Made by a program: the position numbers and the translations under genes. 64,000 nucleotides of DNA from Lineus longissimus (Eukaryota; Nemertea; Pilidiophora; Heteronemertea; Lineidae). A model generated the notes under the pieces. That model was not told the DNA's origin. It made no database searches and saw only the letters and a program-made list of their open reading frames with translations. Below, piece by piece: positions 11,790 through 23,800 of this stretch (positions are counted from its first letter, which is position 1; each line of letters starts with the position of its first letter). The stretch covers positions 16,661,808 to 16,725,807 of the forward strand of contig NC_088315.1 in assembly GCF_910592395.1 (NCBI RefSeq), given 5' to 3'.

Positions 11790-12017
11790 TGCTGTTCGAA
11801 TCTGAACTGACCTTGGCCCAATATTGGCAATAGGCTTTTATATCCCCGTCCAGACACTGAACTTGTCATATTTCAGTGCGCTCACTCAAACCAAAACCGC
11901 AAAATTAATCATTATTGTGGTTGAAATCTGACATGATTCCCTCACAACCACAGTAAGTTGTGCATGATGCCTAGAATTAGGTATCATGCTAAGCTGAGTA
12001 TAATACTTAGGCTGAAG

Positions 12018-12477
12018 GGGTTATTGTCGTCCTGGGTGATGCACAATATCACCCAGGCTCTATCTGGCGATGCACAACATCACCCTGGGTGATCTTGTGC
12101 ATTCGTTTCGCGATTGGTGACGAGGTTGTCAAGTCGTAGCATGGTACTTCTGCTATATACCGTAGACGACCGCGCACGGCGCGTTTTTTGTGCAGTTCAC
12201 TGCACTTTCATTCTTTTTTCATTCTTTTTGTTCTATTACATTGACCTGTAATAAGTTCGGCGTTGATTCTGGTGAACCATATGAACGGCCGCCATTTTTT
12301 TTGGCCGTGAACATTTCCACGTCCGCCGATTCGACAACCCCGTCACCAATAGCGAAACGAATGCACAAGATCACCCAGGGTGATGTTGTGCATGCACAAT
12401 GTCACCCAGGGTGATGTTATGCATCACCCAGATAGAGGCTGGGTGATATTGTGCATCACCCAGGACGACAATAACCC
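12018..12477. repeat. Fold-back element with long inverted ends
   Basis: The segment begins GGGTTATTGTCGTCCTGGGT and ends with its inverted copy (through CGACAATAACCC). Inverted arms of roughly 110-140 bp carry repeated GGGTGATGTTGTGCAT units, themselves partly palindromic. The centre contains a GC-rich stretch (12160-12185). Both flanks carry 'AATACTTAGG'-like sequence (12002-12011 and 12486-12494), either a duplicated target or part of the surrounding element. No coding frame was seen. It resembles a fold-back or MITE-type DNA element. Confidence 0.7.
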
Positions 12478-12736
12478 TTTTGGCAATACTTAGGTGCGTT
12501 TATGAATTCCGAAATAAGTATCATACTAGCCTAAGTATGACACTTTGAGTTTAATCATACTTAAATACCGGCCCAGTTGTGTATTGGCGATTACCGCCAA
12601 AGCCTGCATTCTCTCTCCCGTGATCAAAGCGGTCGGATATAGGCCACATGTTCATGATATGATATAGAAGGAGTTCAAGTAGGCCCTCAACATGGGTACG
12701 CCAGGTTAGTTCATCAAAATCTTTATTTTCAATATA

Positions 12737-13558
12737 CAGTAGAACCTCCCCTTGCGGACACCTCTGCCAGGCGGACACCTCCGAATTACGGACATGTTCG
12801 TTCAGTCCCGATTTTTTCTAAGTCATTTGCTTTAACCAAAACCTCTGTAGAGCGGACACCTCTCTACTCCGAATTGCACCAAGGCCATGGTGACTTTTTG
12901 GTCCAATCACCTCACAATTACGGACAGTAAGCAAAAACAATGGCTTCCCGTGTTCACTTAGGTAGTCGAAGTTTGCGTATTTGATGAACATAATTAGACA
13001 CTGTGTTCAGTTAATTACAGGGTGGAGTGAATTCAATGTCCGTTGCTCTCCTACGTTTCGTTTAATTTTCTTCACTGCTCATCACATTGCCAGGCTACTG
13101 TATATTCTAACATTAATTGCAGTCCATTGAGTTTTTTGTCCCCTTGTGCTTTAATTACAAAGAATAAAACTTGATGTGTAGTAGCTCAATCAAATGCTTT
13201 TATACAACTAATTAAGGATATACGCTGTCTATGTAGTATGTAGCGTACGAACACAACCTGCATATATCAATGTTGGCGAATTCATATGACCTCAACTAGA
13301 AATGCCATAAGGTATTACAATCAAGTAATTTCAAGTTCGCATATAAATCGCATCAAAGTGTTTGAAGTAGTTAATATTCAAAATTAAATGGAATATGTAA
13401 TACCCCGGTACGTAGACTTAGCTTCACGAATCCCCGTGTTCATACACATGAATCCACTTTTTGGACAATAATGGCATAACCTCCGTATTAAGGACACCTC
13501 TACATTACGGACACCAACGCCCAGTGCCATGGGTGTCCGCAATAGAGAGGTTGTACTG
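12737..13558. mobile_element. Non-autonomous Tc1/mariner-type element (CAGTA..AACCTC)
   Basis: The ends are inverted copies: CAGTAGAACCTCCCCTTGCG at the left and the complement of CAGTACAACCTCTCTATTGC at the right, both followed by repeated GCGGACACC motifs. Unit B keeps the empty site ('TTCAATATACATTAATC' at about 49048), so the insertion lies between ATA and (A)ACATTAATC, with a TA target in which one copy has changed to AA. The 822-bp length, TA target and end sequence match Tigger/pogo-like non-autonomous elements. No transposase frame is present. The insertion occurred after, or differs between, the two units. Confidence 0.85.
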
Positions 13559-13717
13559 AACATTAATCTTATCTGTTGATGCATTCCAGAACCACATGGG
13601 ATCATCGCACATGTTTTGTAGAGTCTATCAACGATGACTATAGGTTACCTTACCTATTTTCGGGGCTATATGTTACTTAAACAAAGCATGGCGGCGCACA
13701 TCCAAAGTCTCCGATGA

Positions 13718-14159
13718 GAGACAAGACCACTAATGAATATTCATAGGTTGGAGGGTCCAGGCCTATCAATTAGACGAGTGCATGTTTTTAACTCTCGAGT
13801 ACATATTTGGAGAGGTATTGAAAAAATATTTGTTGTGGCAAGTCTACAGATATAAAGAAATTATTTGATGAAAAAATTAATTTCGAATTTTGCTAATTTG
13901 GTAATAGGGGCGTGTTTTGAGATTTTTCTGCCAGTTGGCTGAAAAGAGTGGAAATATCAATGTCTGTCTAATTTGTCGATTATCAAAAAAAATCCGCTGT
14001 CAACTACCAGTTTATTTGTCACCATTTACTTGCCCGACTGTCCGGAATATCATAACAAAATTTCAGATTCACAACACCACGCAGTATTTGATGCGTCGCG
14101 GTCAAACATTGACAATTTAACTGCTAAAAGGCTTAATAAATCAATTGTGGTCTTGTCTC
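13718..14159. repeat. GAGACAAGACCAC MITE, tandem copy 1 (unit A)
   Basis: The segment starts GAGACAAGACCAC and ends GTGGTCTTGTCTC, a 13-bp perfect inverted repeat. It is flanked by ATGA on both sides (13714-13717 and 14160-14163), a 4-bp target duplication. The inner region is AT-rich and has no meaningful coding frame. A second copy follows immediately, separated only by ATGA. Confidence 0.85.
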
Positions 14160-14163
14160 ATGA

Positions 14164-14594
14164 GAGACAATACTCCCAATGAATATTCATAGGTTGGAGG
14201 GTCCAGGCCTATCAATTAGACGAGTGCATGTTTTTAACTATCAAGTATTATTTGGAGAGGTATTGAAAAAATATTTGCTGCGGCAAGTCTACAGATATAA
14301 ATAAATTATTTGGTAAAAAAATAATTTTGAATTTTGACAAGCTGGCCATAGGGGCGCCATTCAAATTTGGAGTGAAAATGGCCGAAATGAGTAAAACTGT
14401 CCACTTTTGTCAAACTCGTCAATTAAAAAAAAAATGTCCGTTGTCAACCACCAGTTTAAATCGCACCTATTACTCCCAAGACTAACCCGTATATCATATC
14501 CGAATTTCAGTTTCACAACCCCACGCAGTATTTTTGACGGCGGGCGTTTGAAATAACTGGAAATGGCTTGGAAAATCAATGGTGGTCTTGTCTC
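14164..14594. repeat. GAGACAAGACCAC MITE, tandem copy 2 (unit A)
   Basis: This second head-to-tail copy starts GAGACAATACTCCC and ends GTGGTCTTGTCTC. The flanks are ATGA (left, shared with copy 1) and GTGA (right, 14595-14598). The matching pair at 49213-50083 shows that the dimer formed before the large duplication. It lies about 240 bp upstream of the SLC18B1-like start codon, so it may affect that gene's promoter. Confidence 0.85.
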
Positions 14595-14837
14595 GTGATG
14601 TAGAAGACATGCACAATCTGTGCATATTTGAGTGCATCGAAGGCTTTGCGTAGAAAAACAATACGGAAGAGAGAAGTTATAGGCAGAAATCAAGCAAAAA
14701 TTTATCTAAAAAAATCGGCTCTATTTCAATGTCGATAATCAAAATGTGCTGTGTGTGGCCGCAAAACTCTAACTCTCCAATCTTCTTCATCTCCAGCAAA
14801 TGATTGCATTGAAAACAACGACGACCTTGACCAAGAG

Positions 14838-17800
14838 ATGACGGAGAGACCTCTATCGACGGAATTGGGAAAGGATACGGAGGACGAGAAGCCGCAAAAG
14901 GACACACTTTTGTTTTGTGATATTGTTTGTATTGTGAGCTTGATCTCCGTAAGCGGTTTATTCTCTTGTGGTTATTCGCTGCTAGCGCCGTTTTTCCCGA
15001 AAGAGGTAAGCGGGTTTTCAAATTGATGCAGAACACAGTGTACAAACGAGCATGCTATATCTCCCGGAAGTAGAGTCCATTAATCACATTCTTTGTTACG
15101 AAAGGTTATTTCAATGCGAATTGCTATTAATTTTTCAATGGGCTATACCCCGTCGGAATTTTATGTGCACTTGTCCACCCTATAACAAAGAATTGGGGCA
15201 TTGGAATGTACTTCCTGTTAGTAGAGCAGGCTCTGCTTATGACGCCCTTTTACACAGTACGCAATAGGGGGCCTATAAGCAGGAACTATAGGATTCAAAT
15301 TGGTCATCTTCGGGTGACTAAAATGTACAGCTACGGGCCTGCATTGTCTTCGATTCGATAAGCGTGGACGAATTTCTCGAACACGCGTGAATAGGTTCGA
15401 TGAGTGACCCTAGTTACGCCCTGCTTGTAGAGTCCCAACATGACAATTAAAGGGGATGTTGTTTCCTGAAGGAATCGTGAAATTATTTCTTTCAACATCT
15501 TTGAGAATGATGTCGCAGCAACTTCAATGTATAATTCTAAAATTAAAAAAATTGCCATTATTTCTCCTAATATTGGGGGCTTGAAGCGAGACAAAAGAAA
15601 ATTATTTGGTCTTTATTTGGCGAACGCCAACGCAAGTGCCTTTTCGGTGTAATATACGTTCACGTTGGCGTTTTGGAGGCTTTGCGAAAACTCCCTAATA
15701 TATACATGTATTAAGCCTAAACCCACATAATCTTATATTTCTTCAGGCTGCTAAGAAAGGAGTCAGTTTAACAATGACCGGAGCCATCTTTGCTTCTTTC
15801 GAGTTTGCCAATATGCTTTTTTCGCCCGTAGTCGGAGCAGTTGTGAGTATTCATCTGGCCTTTATTAGTACATGCGTACCACCTTCTGTCAAAAGGTTAT
15901 AAACGTATATACATTGTAACTCCATTAACCCTCTGTGAAAAATCTAAACTGCATATTGTATACAAAGTCATATTACAAAACAGGAGACAAGACCACTAAT
16001 GAATATTCATAGGTTGGAGGGTCGAGGCCTATCAATTAGACGAGTGCATGTTTTTAACTCTCAAGTACATATTTGGAGAGGTATTGAAAAAATATTTGCT
16101 GTGGCAAGTCTACAGATATAAATAAATTATTTGATGAAGAAATTAATATCGAATTTTGCTAATTGGGTAATAGGGGGCGTGTTTTGAGTTTTTTCTGCCA
16201 GTTGGCTGAAAAGAGTGGAAATATCAAAGTCTGTCTAATTTGTCGATTATAAAAAAATTTCCGCGGTCAATCACCAATTTAAATCGCACAAGTCACTCGC
16301 AAGACTAACCCGTATATCATATACGAATTTCAGTTTCACAACTCCACGCATTCTTTGATGCGTCGCGGTCAAACATTGACAATTTAACTGCTAAAAGGCT
16401 TAAAAAATCAATTGTGGTCTTGTCTCACAGTGGCGGCATCTGTATGCTTATAGTGTATACATATTTGCATCGATCGCTGATCGGAAAATGGAACAAGAGC
16501 TTCAGTGTACAAGAGCATAGCTTATTCTTCAACAGTGGCGCCTACATTGATCCAAAGTTTACAAAAAGGAGAACCACTGTTTCAGAGTATGACACCTAAT
16601 ATACAAAACAAAACGAAAGGGAATCGTTTTACACCCCCGACATTGAAGTTATCGAGTATGCTGATCAAATCCATTAATTTCTAAAAATATCATGTGCACT
16701 GTATACAAACAAGCATGCTATATCTCCCGGAAGGAGAGTGCACTGATCACATATATTCTTTTGTTACGAAAGGATATTTCAATGTGAATCCGCTATACCC
16801 CGTCAGCATTAATATGTGCACTTGTCCACCCTATACAACAAAGAATTGGGCCATTGGATGTGAATGTACTTCCTGGTAGTATAGCAGGCTCTGCTCATGT
16901 CGCGCTTGTACACAGTCATGTAAGTCAATTAGCAGTCACCACGTCCTGTCATTGAAATAAATATTTTTTGGCTTTAGCGATCGCTTTACCCAGCGCAAAA
17001 GGGACCGGCTTTCTTTTTATAGCCTTACGCAGACAGATTCATGTTAAGTAACACAATTGCTTTTTTCCTAGATGAGTAAAGTAACGCCGAAATATATGTA
17101 CCTGGCCGGATGCATCTTTGGTGCCGTAACTACTACATTATATGGGTAAGATAACCCTGCCTTTCACTCTCTAAACTGTACCAATATGCGGTAGCCATTT
17201 TGCTCTTTTCTAAGTCATCAACTAATCCCTAGCGGCCACATGCGGAGCTAATAATTATAATGTTATGTTTAGCGAGAAAGTAAAATAGTTAAAAATTGAA
17301 ATTGAAATAACCAAATAATGAATCAAACGAAAAACTAGTAGTCTGGAATGATGTTTTCTTCTGACCTGAACATATGTCATGAGTATCAAGCATGTCTCAA
17401 AGCTTAACATAATATGGTTTTTAACCTTAAAATTCCATTTCCTCTTTTCAGCTTGCTTGACATGGCCCAGGACACGAGGACCTTCACAACTTTATGCTTC
17501 ATTCTGAGGATCGCCAACGCGCTCGCTGCTGCCACTTGTTCTTGCACCGGTATGACAATACTGACGTCACTTTACCCGTCAAGAATGTCTACATTAATTG
17601 TAAGTATATTCACGTACGCTTTCATGCGTTAGCTAATATCAGTAGTCAGCCTGTACAGCACGGTATTTTGTGATACGCTTGTCGACAGTGGCTACCGTGG
17701 TTTCATTATTCATTCACACGAGATTACCGTCCAGGGGCCACAGTGGTCAAGTGATCCAGTGGTCAAGAAGTCACTGGTTGGGACCTTGAGTGTTTTTTCG

Positions 17801-20800
17801 GTAGCGAACTTGCTGAACTGGATAATGGGTGGGGAAATTCGAAAGAAATCAATGAATTAGGCTGTTTTTATCATTGACCAGAGAGTGTAGATGGTAGTTG
17901 ATAAAACTTGGAATCAGTGAAACCATGTAACCTGTGCTAAACCATGGAATAGTCAGTATTAACCGTGGCATCACTGTGCAAGTACCGCGTGAAATCGGGT
18001 GCGTTCCTACCACAATTTATACCCTTCCAACTGCCAATCTCGTCCCAGCTGACTTTATTGATAGCAATTAGCCAGTAGTTCCAGAAACCACCTTTTTGTG
18101 GAGGATGACGTCATCATGAAATGCATTTGAAATGCGTTGTTGTCGTTAAAAAATAAACTTATATTCATGACGGGCCGCAATTACAAATATCTAATGATTT
18201 CTTTTCAATGAAAGCAAAAGAAAGGATTTGTGATTGTTTTGTATTCCATATGCTAGAATAAAACGTTTTTATTAGGAGAATCATTTTGTATACAGGGTGT
18301 CCCAGAAAAAACCTAATCCTGAAGTAATGGGATAATATGACCAAGTTGTGGACTACATGGCCAAAATCACGTTTTTACCGTAAAGTAGAAGCAAAATACT
18401 TTCCAATGATACCTTCATGACATTCCTCCAGTCGTGCATCAGAGAGCACCATTGTGTTGAAAATGGTGTGTCCAAACGCATTTGTTTCAATTGGGATGAA
18501 CCAGTGAAATGGAATGTGCACTCACTGTCACACTTGACCTGGAAGACAGGGACAATAACCTTCATGAGGGGTTAACTTACATAATTTTTAGCTCAGCTGA
18601 CAAAGTCAGCGGAGCTAGTCAAATAGCTATTCAATTGGTGTCCGTCCTTCCATCGTTCCATCCAGCCATCTGTAGACAAAGTTGGGCATTTTGTAATCAA
18701 AACAACCGAGGCACTTCAAATCTAGTCTTGCTTATAAACACCGCAGAAAATGTTGCTTACGGAAAAAAATTTGGGCGATTCGACTCAAATTCAGCTCCCC
18801 AGGGGGCAAAATGCGTAAATGAAATGCTGACCTGCTGAACCCAGGTTAATGTTATTTTCAATCCACGATTGCAGGTCACCTGATTTTCGAGATTTCGCGG
18901 GAAATGAAATTGTAAACAAACGCATGTGTGCAGTTCAAATGTAAACAAAAATGTATTTTTGGTACTTTTGGTCGCTGGACTTGGGTTTTCCCGCAGTTAG
19001 GAGCTGGGGTCAAATTGGTGGTCAATTGTTTATGGGTGCTGTTTGAGTCAGAGGTAGCCCTTGATTATGAAGGGATTTTCAAATTAAGATGACCATGGTC
19101 TTTTTATGTGCTCACCACAGCTTTCAATACTTGAGAGGCGTGCGGAACCTGACATGGCCTTACCAAGGAGCTCCTCACGGTGCTGAACTTCTAGCTTGCC
19201 TGTCGACTAAGTGCCTTTTTGGCCGAGACATTGCTACATGTAGGAGGAGCACGCATTTTAAATTTATAGTAGTGATAGTACAGTTGGTTCGAGCCATTTG
19301 GAAGCCGACATGTGAAGGCCTATCTGGGTTCTCCTTCTTCTCCGTATAAAAAGGGGCATATTGCTGACTAAGGAACAAGGCATATTGACATTGCCTCATC
19401 ATCTCTATCGGACCAATTGATATACTTTTATATGCACGCATACATCACGCCATTTCAGGGTCCGAGTCTGTGGACAATTGGTTTGATTAATTTGTCTCTT
19501 CGATATTGCTCCTTTATTGCATTAGATTTTCATCGCAATTCAATCTATTCAAGATGTAGCCAATTTGAACCTGTCTGCGCCAAGGATAGATCGACTCACT
19601 AGGGATACGCAGTAGAGCACAATGTCATGACCCTTTGTATTGTAAATTCCAACCACCTGCAGGACAGGTCAATTTCTCTGAATAAAATTAATTTTGTTGA
19701 CTCCTGTAATCTTTGTAATCTTCAAATGTGAAGAAGTACCGAGAACATGGAACAAGCCTCAATCTGAACAAGGGCCATTCAGGTAGACAACGCACGGTGC
19801 GAACTGAAGATAACATTGCCGCAGTTCGACAGCAACTTCTCGAGCATCCAAGGGGAACCAGTAGCAGGAGAAATGGACTTGGAATCGCCAACTCATCGTT
19901 CAATCGCATAACCAAGCTTGACCTGAATTTCCATCCATATCGAATGCACGTTCGTCATCAACTGTTGCCTGCGGACCTGGGGAGAAGACTACGTTTTGCT
20001 GAATGGCTCCTTGAGCGATGTCGGAGAAATGAAAGGTTTCTCGAGTGGTTGACGATTGGCGATGAAGCAGGATTTTCATTGATTGGACAAGTTAACACCC
20101 ATAACTGTGTTGAATATGCGCCTATGAGACATCCCCCCAATTTCAACTTCGAGAAAAACATGAGCCGAGAAAAGATCACCGTTTGGATAGGACTGTGTGG
20201 TAATGGTACGATTATCGGACCATTCTTCTTTCAACGCAATGTGAATGGTCAAGCATACCTGATGATGATCAACCAAGATGTTGTGCCCCAGCTGCAGTTG
20301 CATTTCCAACCTGGTGTCTTCCGACAACTGTGGTGGGCACAGGACGGTGCACTTGCCCACAGACTCATTGCTGTCCGGAATCGCTTGCGGGAACTTTTTC
20401 AGGACCGAGTAATTGCTCTGAACCATCCTATCGAATGGCCGGCCCGGTCACCGGATTTGACCCCTTGTGACTTTTTCTTGTGGGGGTATTTAAAAAACAA
20501 AGTTTACACCAGTCCACCGCCTAACATCCAAGAGTTACGAGCTCGCATTGAACACGAAGTCGACATCTTGCGCCAAGATCCAGCAATGGTGAGAAGAGCT
20601 GTGGCTGACATGCGCCGCCGTTGTGAACTTTGCATTGAAAGGGGAGGTGGACACGTGGAGGGTGTTGGTGCATAAACTGTGTAATTATTGATTAAAAAAT
20701 GTTAATATCCTCAATTGATAAAAGTCTTGGTTTCTTTCTTCATGTTCGGACTCCCAACTGAAACAAGTGGATTTTGACATGCCATTTTCAAAGCAGTGGT

Positions 20801-23800
20801 GCTCAGTCATGCTTGACTGGAGAAATGTCCTCAATGTATCATTGGAAAGCATTTTGCTTCTACTTTATGGTAAAAACGTGATTTTGGCCATGTAGTCCGC
20901 AACTTGGTCATATTATCCCATTACTTCAGGATTGGGTTTTTCTGGGACACCCTGTATATAATGCTCTGATTAAAGGCCATATATCAAGGTTTGAAAACAT
21001 GCTTGATACTCATGAAATATGTTGAGGGTTAAAAAAACAAGATCCCAGACATTAAAAAAATTCTAATAATAAAGTCATTATTTAGTTATTTTAATTTTCA
21101 ATTTTAAACTACATGTATTTGAATTTCCCACCACACACAACTTTAGATTAGTTCCACATGTGGCCGCTAGGGATTTTTTGATGACGTAGATCAGGTCAGT
21201 CAGAACAAAGCAAGATGGCTTCCGCATACAGTTCAGAGAGTGAGAGCAGTGAATTTGAGGATGTTTTGGTCGATACAGAAGGATATTTAAACGTTGAGCT
21301 GTACATGTTCGAGCCATTAATATCACTAGATCATAATGAGAGTGATCATTCGGACGAAAGTGATTAGAATTTGTGGTTAATCAATTTGCATGGCAGACCT
21401 GCCGATATAGCAAAGAAGACATTGATAGACGGTTGCAGATGCATAACATGTATGATTTTTGAACAGACTAATGTTGCACAATATTGTTTCGCCTCGTCAG
21501 TGTTGTATCGCCAGTTATGTCATGACGCTGAACTACTATTGAAAAGTGACGGTATTATGCACAATCATCTTGACGTGACGATATAATGCCGTGCAACGTT
21601 AGATAGGCCTAGATGTCAGATGACAATAATATGTCATTGACAGTGGCTGTCACTGACACTGACCTGTGTCGCTGTCACCTATGGCTATGGCTGGAACACA
21701 AGAAGACACTATGCGGTATCACATGCCCCAATGGGGCCTACACATTATGTATAACAACCGACCTCAGCAGCCTCGGGCATTAAATGCAATTGACATGGTT
21801 GGAACAGCTGTTTTTAACAAGTGGCATTTAATATTCAGTTGGATGCAGATATCCGGCTTCATGTGATAATCCGTATCGATAAAGTGATCACTGCAAAGTT
21901 TGGCCGAAGGCCCAGGCTTCCAACACTCCAAACGTTTGCACTTCCGAATCCACAGCTTCCTCCTCTCTCGTTCAACTGGCTTTGGAAATTCATGAAAATT
22001 GGTCCCATCCGTCATTCGATTGTTCTTTGTGCTAGCCTTGACACAATTCGGAGCCACACAATACACCATAGTGAATGAAACACATTACTTCCAGGTGTGC
22101 ATAATTAATTAAGGCCCTCCTGCTTTTATGATTGCATGACATGTACAGATGACCTGATCTACATCACAACTTTTGCTGAACCCGCCGCCTGGCTCTAACA
22201 AGCCAGTTGCTAGCCTGATCAGGTAATCAAGTTGTCAAACACATAATTGGCTATATCTTCAAAATGGATGGAGCTAATTGCATTTGGTTTTCTGTATTGT
22301 ATAAAGTGTTAGGTACACTTTTGAAATCGTCTTACAGCAGAAAATGGCAAAAAACATTGATATATGACCTTTAAGCTTGGTAGATAGGACAAACCTGTTC
22401 ACGGGAATCACTAAAAAATGTGTCCGCTTAGAACTGGTGACATCACGAAAATATATCTACATCCCTCGAAGAAAATGTGCGAAATCGCTCACCGTGAAGG
22501 AATTCGTTCTCATTTTCTTCTCCAAACCCGGCTAAAAAATTCGGTAATAAATCTTCTTATACGTTTCTTGTCATGTTTAAGATAATGTACGGATACGTGC
22601 CAGCCGGTACTGCATGATGTAGTCAATTTTCTCTGTATCACCCTGTGTGATCACACCGCTCCGTAGTTCAAATAGGCCCCGTGTGGTGGCGTAGTGAGCG
22701 GAGCGCTGATTGGTCCATATTATGGGTGTGTTGTGGGCGTGTCGTGATGTGTATGCCCATATTTGGGAGATCAGTAATGTACACTGGAGGCGAGGTATGA
22801 CTGGGTTGTTCTAAAATATAGGTTGTTGAATCGGAAATGCGACTGATTTCTAAACTACCGTCAAATTCCGATCTGATCATGTAAAAATAAGATCCAAATA
22901 TTGATTCGTAACCACCTTAGGTTCCAATGGCATTATTTCATGTTTTTATGCATTTTTAGGACTGATTCCATGGTTTAGCACAGGTTACATGGTTTCACTG
23001 ATTCCAAGTTTTATCAACTTCCAGTATAAATTGCCTACCGTAAGACGGGGTGACATTGGCCCAAGGTGGGGTGACATTGTCAAACACTATGAACAGCAAC
23101 TCTCGTTTTTCTGTCGGAAAACTCTCGGAATCTGCATCGGTCTCGAAATCACTCGAAAACCACTCGAAATGCTTTACGGTCATTAAACCGTCTCTCGGAA
23201 ATCTCAAGGAATTAGACCCGGCCTTTGCGAGCCATGCTGGGCAAGAACTCGGAAAGTTTCGAAGAAAATCGAAACAGTTTATCCCATTGTGATTGCTGGT
23301 GTAATCTCTGTCGAATATTAACAAAAACGATCGTAAATGACCGAAAATGTTGATCCTTTTGCTTGAGACGTTTTTTCGATTTTTTTCGACAGAGTTCGAG
23401 AGGTATTCAGATCGAGCAATTATTTCAGTTCTGCAATACGTTATAGGTGTCGCAAATCCGCATTCTTATCACATCTATTGAAACCGCATGTAGGAGTCTA
23501 AAAGTGTCGAAAAGACTCGAATGTTATCGTAATTAGGTGCGGTAGAATACAAAAGGACTCGAAAAGTCTCGTTTTCTATCGTTTTTCTTACAGGTGGTTT
23601 CGAAAACGGCATGTCCCGAGTAAATGTCCAGTTGTTACCTTCGTAACATTGGTTGTCACAACACCCTTCAACGTTAACAACACGCGCAAACAATGTATGC
23701 CCACATAACCAACGCTTTTAACCTGTGTGTAATCATGCCATCGCCAGTATCCTAAGTTATCAAAATCTAGGAGCTTACTTTTTTTTTTAACGGTATGAAC

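Larger units (their letters stand above)
9801..12560. mobile_element. Truncated PIF/Harbinger transposon insertion
   Basis: From 9801 to about 12560 unit A departs from unit B, where 48578 to about 48705 holds unrelated short sequence. The segment carries a Harbinger nuclease pseudogene on the plus strand (9819-10550) and its Myb/SANT-like partner gene on the minus strand (10631-11789), the normal convergent pairing for this superfamily. The 5' part of the nuclease is missing exactly at the left edge, so the element is truncated there. Neither terminal inverted repeats nor a 3-bp target duplication could be placed. A fold-back element (12018-12477) lies within its right part. Confidence 0.7.
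17893..23022. mobile_element. 5.1-kb TIR element with 9-bp target repeat (Mutator-like?)
   Basis: The two ends are inverted copies of about 58 bp: the left starts GGTAGTTGATAAAACTTGGA, and the right, reversed, starts GGAAGTTGATAAAACTTGGA. Copy B has the empty site 'GAGAGTATAAATTGCC' at about 57096. The flanks AGTGTAGAT (17884-17892) and AGTATAAAT (23023-23031) are a 9-bp target duplication with two mismatches, a size typical of Mutator-like elements (Merlin elements are also near this). Inside are a mariner insertion, a short plus-strand gene relic at 21215 and a THAP-domain relic at 21764. No Mutator transposase was seen, so the superfamily is open. Confidence 0.75.

Noticed and set aside
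12018-12477. CRISPR-like array
   Set aside because: The repeats are inverted, not directly spaced, and the window is clearly eukaryotic.
14361-15045. Minus-strand ORFs over the MITE and exon 1
   Set aside because: Antisense shadows of the SLC18B1-like exon and the MITE; the same shadows recur at 49985-50534.
22995-23324. 109-residue minus-strand ORF
   Set aside because: It spans the joint between two transposon ends, so it cannot be an old gene; it reads terminal-repeat sequence.
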